Origin: Marinicellulosiphila megalodicopiae
Lineage (GTDB): Bacteria; Pseudomonadota; Gammaproteobacteria; Pseudomonadales; Natronospirillaceae
Assembly: GCF_045862395.1 (NCBI RefSeq)
Contig: NZ_AP023087.1
Span: 2,232,001 to 2,296,000 of the forward strand
DNA length: 64,000 nucleotides
Reading direction: 5' to 3'
Below, in pieces: positions 62,713 to 64,000 of the stretch. The translations under genes and the position numbers were made by a program. Below the pieces are notes generated by a model, which saw only the letters and a list, made by a program, of their open reading frames with translations, made no database searches and was not told the DNA's origin. Within the stretch, counting starts at the first letter, position 1. The number at the start of each line of letters is the position of its first letter.

Positions 62713-63131
62713 TGGCTAAAACTGTGTATATGTTAGACACCTGTATTTGCAGTTTTATTATGCGTGAGCAACCTTTAGAAGTGTTGCAAAAACTCCAAAA
62801 TAAAGTGATGCAGCAACATCGTATCGTGATTTCTGCCGTGACTTACGCTGAAATGTGTTATGGCATTGTTGGCAAAAAAGCATCACCAAAACATAAACAA
62901 TTAGTTGTTGAATTTATAAAACGAGTTGATGAAATTTTGCCATGGGACAAACTCGCAGTTGAAAGCTCTGCGTTAGTTAAAAAACAATTAAGTGATGCTG
63001 GAACTCCTATAGGAAATAACGACACAGGTATTGCTGGGCATGCTATTTCTCAGAATTGCATATTAGTCACTAATAATTTGAGAGAGTTTAATAGAGTAGA
63101 AGGTTTAAATGTTGAGGACTGGGTGCATTAG
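62712..63131 (+). CDS. vapC: VapC-type PIN-domain ribonuclease toxin
   Basis: 139 residues. PIN acidic residues: Asp in YMLDTCICSF, Glu in TYAEMCYGI, Asp in GNNDTGIAGHA, and the last in VTNNLREFNRVEGL. VapC toxins cleave specific tRNA or rRNA and stop translation. One-base overlap with vapB. The pair sits between the duplicated cbiX 3' ends. Confidence 0.93.
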   Translation: MAKTVYMLDTCICSFIMREQPLEVLQKLQNKVMQQHRIVISAVTYAEMCYGIVGKKASPKHKQLVVEFIKRVDEILPWDKLAVESSALVKKQLSDAGTPIGNNDTGIAGHAISQNCILVTNNLREFNRVEGLNVEDWVH

Positions 63132-63180
63132 TTAGCTTTATTAACCTGAAGTACAACCATCAAAACCATCCCCGCAAACA

Positions 63181-63207
63181 AAAAAACCAGCAAAAGCTGG
63201 TTTTTTT
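63181..63207. terminator. Bidirectional rho-independent terminator
   Basis: AAAAAACCAGC and GCTGGTTTTTT around AAAA, with T-runs on both strands. Shared by vapC and the convergent cbiX-type gene. Confidence 0.9.
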
Positions 63208-63223
63208 ATATCAAATCAAACAA

Positions 63224-64000
63224 TCACTTCAAATGCGCAAATGCAGTCTTGGTGCAATCGCCATCAATTTTAGATTTCTCTTCTTCTAAAATTTCATCAG
63301 TGAACTGCCCCATAAAACAACAGCATATACCTTCGCCAATCATGGTTCTTGGCCCCATTGGGTGGCCGATGTGTTGGTAGACCCCATGAGAATGGCTGTG
63401 GCTTTCTGCATGAGAGTGGTTATGGTCGTGGGAATGACTGTGAGTTTGATCAGCGCTGTGATCATGGCTATGTTCGTGCCCATGTTGGTGAGAATGACTA
63501 TGATCATGGGCATGTTCATGATCTGATTTTGATTCACCTTGTGTATCGTCTTGTGGGTCGACAAATTCTGCATGGTGATGATGAATGTCTACATCGCCAG
63601 CTGCCAATCTGCGTTTGAATGAGTGCATTAATGACTCTTCACCTGCAGGTAGTTCACCTGACATGATTTCTTCAACACGGTTTTGGAACGCGTCAATGAC
63701 TTTTGAATGATCACTCAAATAAGGCGTTTGGATGAATTCGATACTTGGATTAGCTTGTGCCACTTTGTCTACGTAACCGGCAATTCGTTTGATTAAACGA
63801 CCCGTAAATAAGAAGTAGGGCGCAACGACGATGCGTTTGTAACCTAACTTCATTAGGTTTTCTAAACCCACACCTACTGATGGATAGGTAACGCCTGAAT
63901 ACACGGTGTCGGCCCAGCCAAAGCCCATGTTTTCGTTGACTATACGAGTCAGTTTGGCTGCTTCAGCATTGGCTTGTGTGTCTGATGTGCCACGGCCAAC
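63224..64000 (-). CDS. cbiX: CbiX-type sirohydrochlorin chelatase with His-rich tail (5' end beyond right edge)
   Basis: 259 residues visible. The start lies beyond the window: upstream of the internal ATG 63928 the frame continues as VGRGTSDTQANAEAAKLTR. Chelatase core: GLENLMKLGYKRIVVAPYFL and FTGRLIKRIAGYVD. The C-terminal part holds a long His-rich run (alternating H with S, D, E; about 63370-63530) and ends GEGICCCFMGQFTDEILEEE, a Cys cluster like that of CbiX proteins that bind an Fe-S centre. It should insert Co2+ or Fe2+ into sirohydrochlorin; the His run may store or deliver metal. Confidence 0.9.
   Translation of the reverse strand, partial: VGRGTSDTQANAEAAKLTRIVNENMGFGWADTVYSGVTYPSVGVGLENLMKLGYKRIVVAPYFLFTGRLIKRIAGYVDKVAQANPSIEFIQTPYLSDHSKVIDAFQNRVEEIMSGELPAGEESLMHSFKRRLAAGDVDIHHHHAEFVDPQDDTQGESKSDHEHAHDHSHSHQHGHEHSHDHSADQTHSHSHDHNHSHAESHSHSHGVYQHIGHPMGPRTMIGEGICCCFMGQFTDEILEEEKSKIDGDCTKTAFAHLK

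Noticed and set aside
63349..63618. Open frames antisense to the His-rich chelatase region
   Set aside because: They arise from the repetitive CAT/CAC codons read backwards; the sense frame matches a known family.
1..64000. tRNA, rRNA or CRISPR arrays
   Set aside because: No cloverleaf with CCA end, no rRNA-like conserved stretch, and no regularly spaced direct repeats were seen on either strand; the palindromic repeats are irregular in spacing and intergenic.

Overview
The window looks like a chromosomal segment of an AT-rich marine gammaproteobacterium (Alteromonadales/Oceanospirillales-like). The basis is gene content and order: hexR divergent from zwf-pgl-edd-eda, fabD-fabG-acpP-fabF-pabC-mltG, mfd next to a csiV-type gene, and tusDCB plus tusE. 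I cannot name a genus. I see no rRNA, tRNA or CRISPR array.

Positions 1-34,000 are mostly core. They start with a membrane sensor histidine kinase (cut by the left edge) and a cytoplasmic diguanylate cyclase. Next is the Entner-Doudoroff cluster: HexR, two HexR-type operators, glucose-6-phosphate dehydrogenase, lactonase, Edd, Eda, and a large GH15-type glucan hydrolase directly downstream. The fatty-acid synthesis cluster follows, then CsiV and Mfd, a VOC protein, a GH9 lipoprotein, the tRNA 2-thiolation relay TusBCDE with a TrpD2-like gene, PlsC, YigZ, and HtpG behind a sigma-32-like promoter.

Positions 34,000-46,000 hold mobile-element debris. An IS5-type copy (TTAG target duplication) splits a 437-codon gene whose frame is restored if the IS is removed. 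There is also a group II intron with its reverse transcriptase, a truncated IS66, a dead REP-associated (RAYT) transposase and a decapitated TauE-family gene. An operon-like run follows (membrane protein, DUF5071, zinc-less sirtuin, small membrane protein, large exported protein).

Positions 46,000-56,000 hold small accessory genes: a membrane-anchored GIY-YIG-like protein, YbaK with an apparent ATA start, an Hsp20 gene with a sigma-32-like promoter and ROSE-like leader, an RNase D-like exonuclease, GNAT and SDR enzymes, TauE and an aldo-keto reductase.

Positions 56,000-64,000 hold an IS30 copy with one nonsense codon, a 260-bp MITE whose ends resemble the IS5 ends, and an integron-type run of gene cassettes with three attC-like sites. 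A fourth attC appears to be occupied by a decayed group II intron. The window ends with a VapBC pair bracketed by a duplicated 3' end of a His-rich CbiX-type chelatase gene.

A dispersed palindromic repeat (core GGGGTCGGATCC / GGATCCGACCCC) lies in at least six intergenic loci. It is a candidate REP family, and the dead RAYT gene here may be a relic of its mobiliser.
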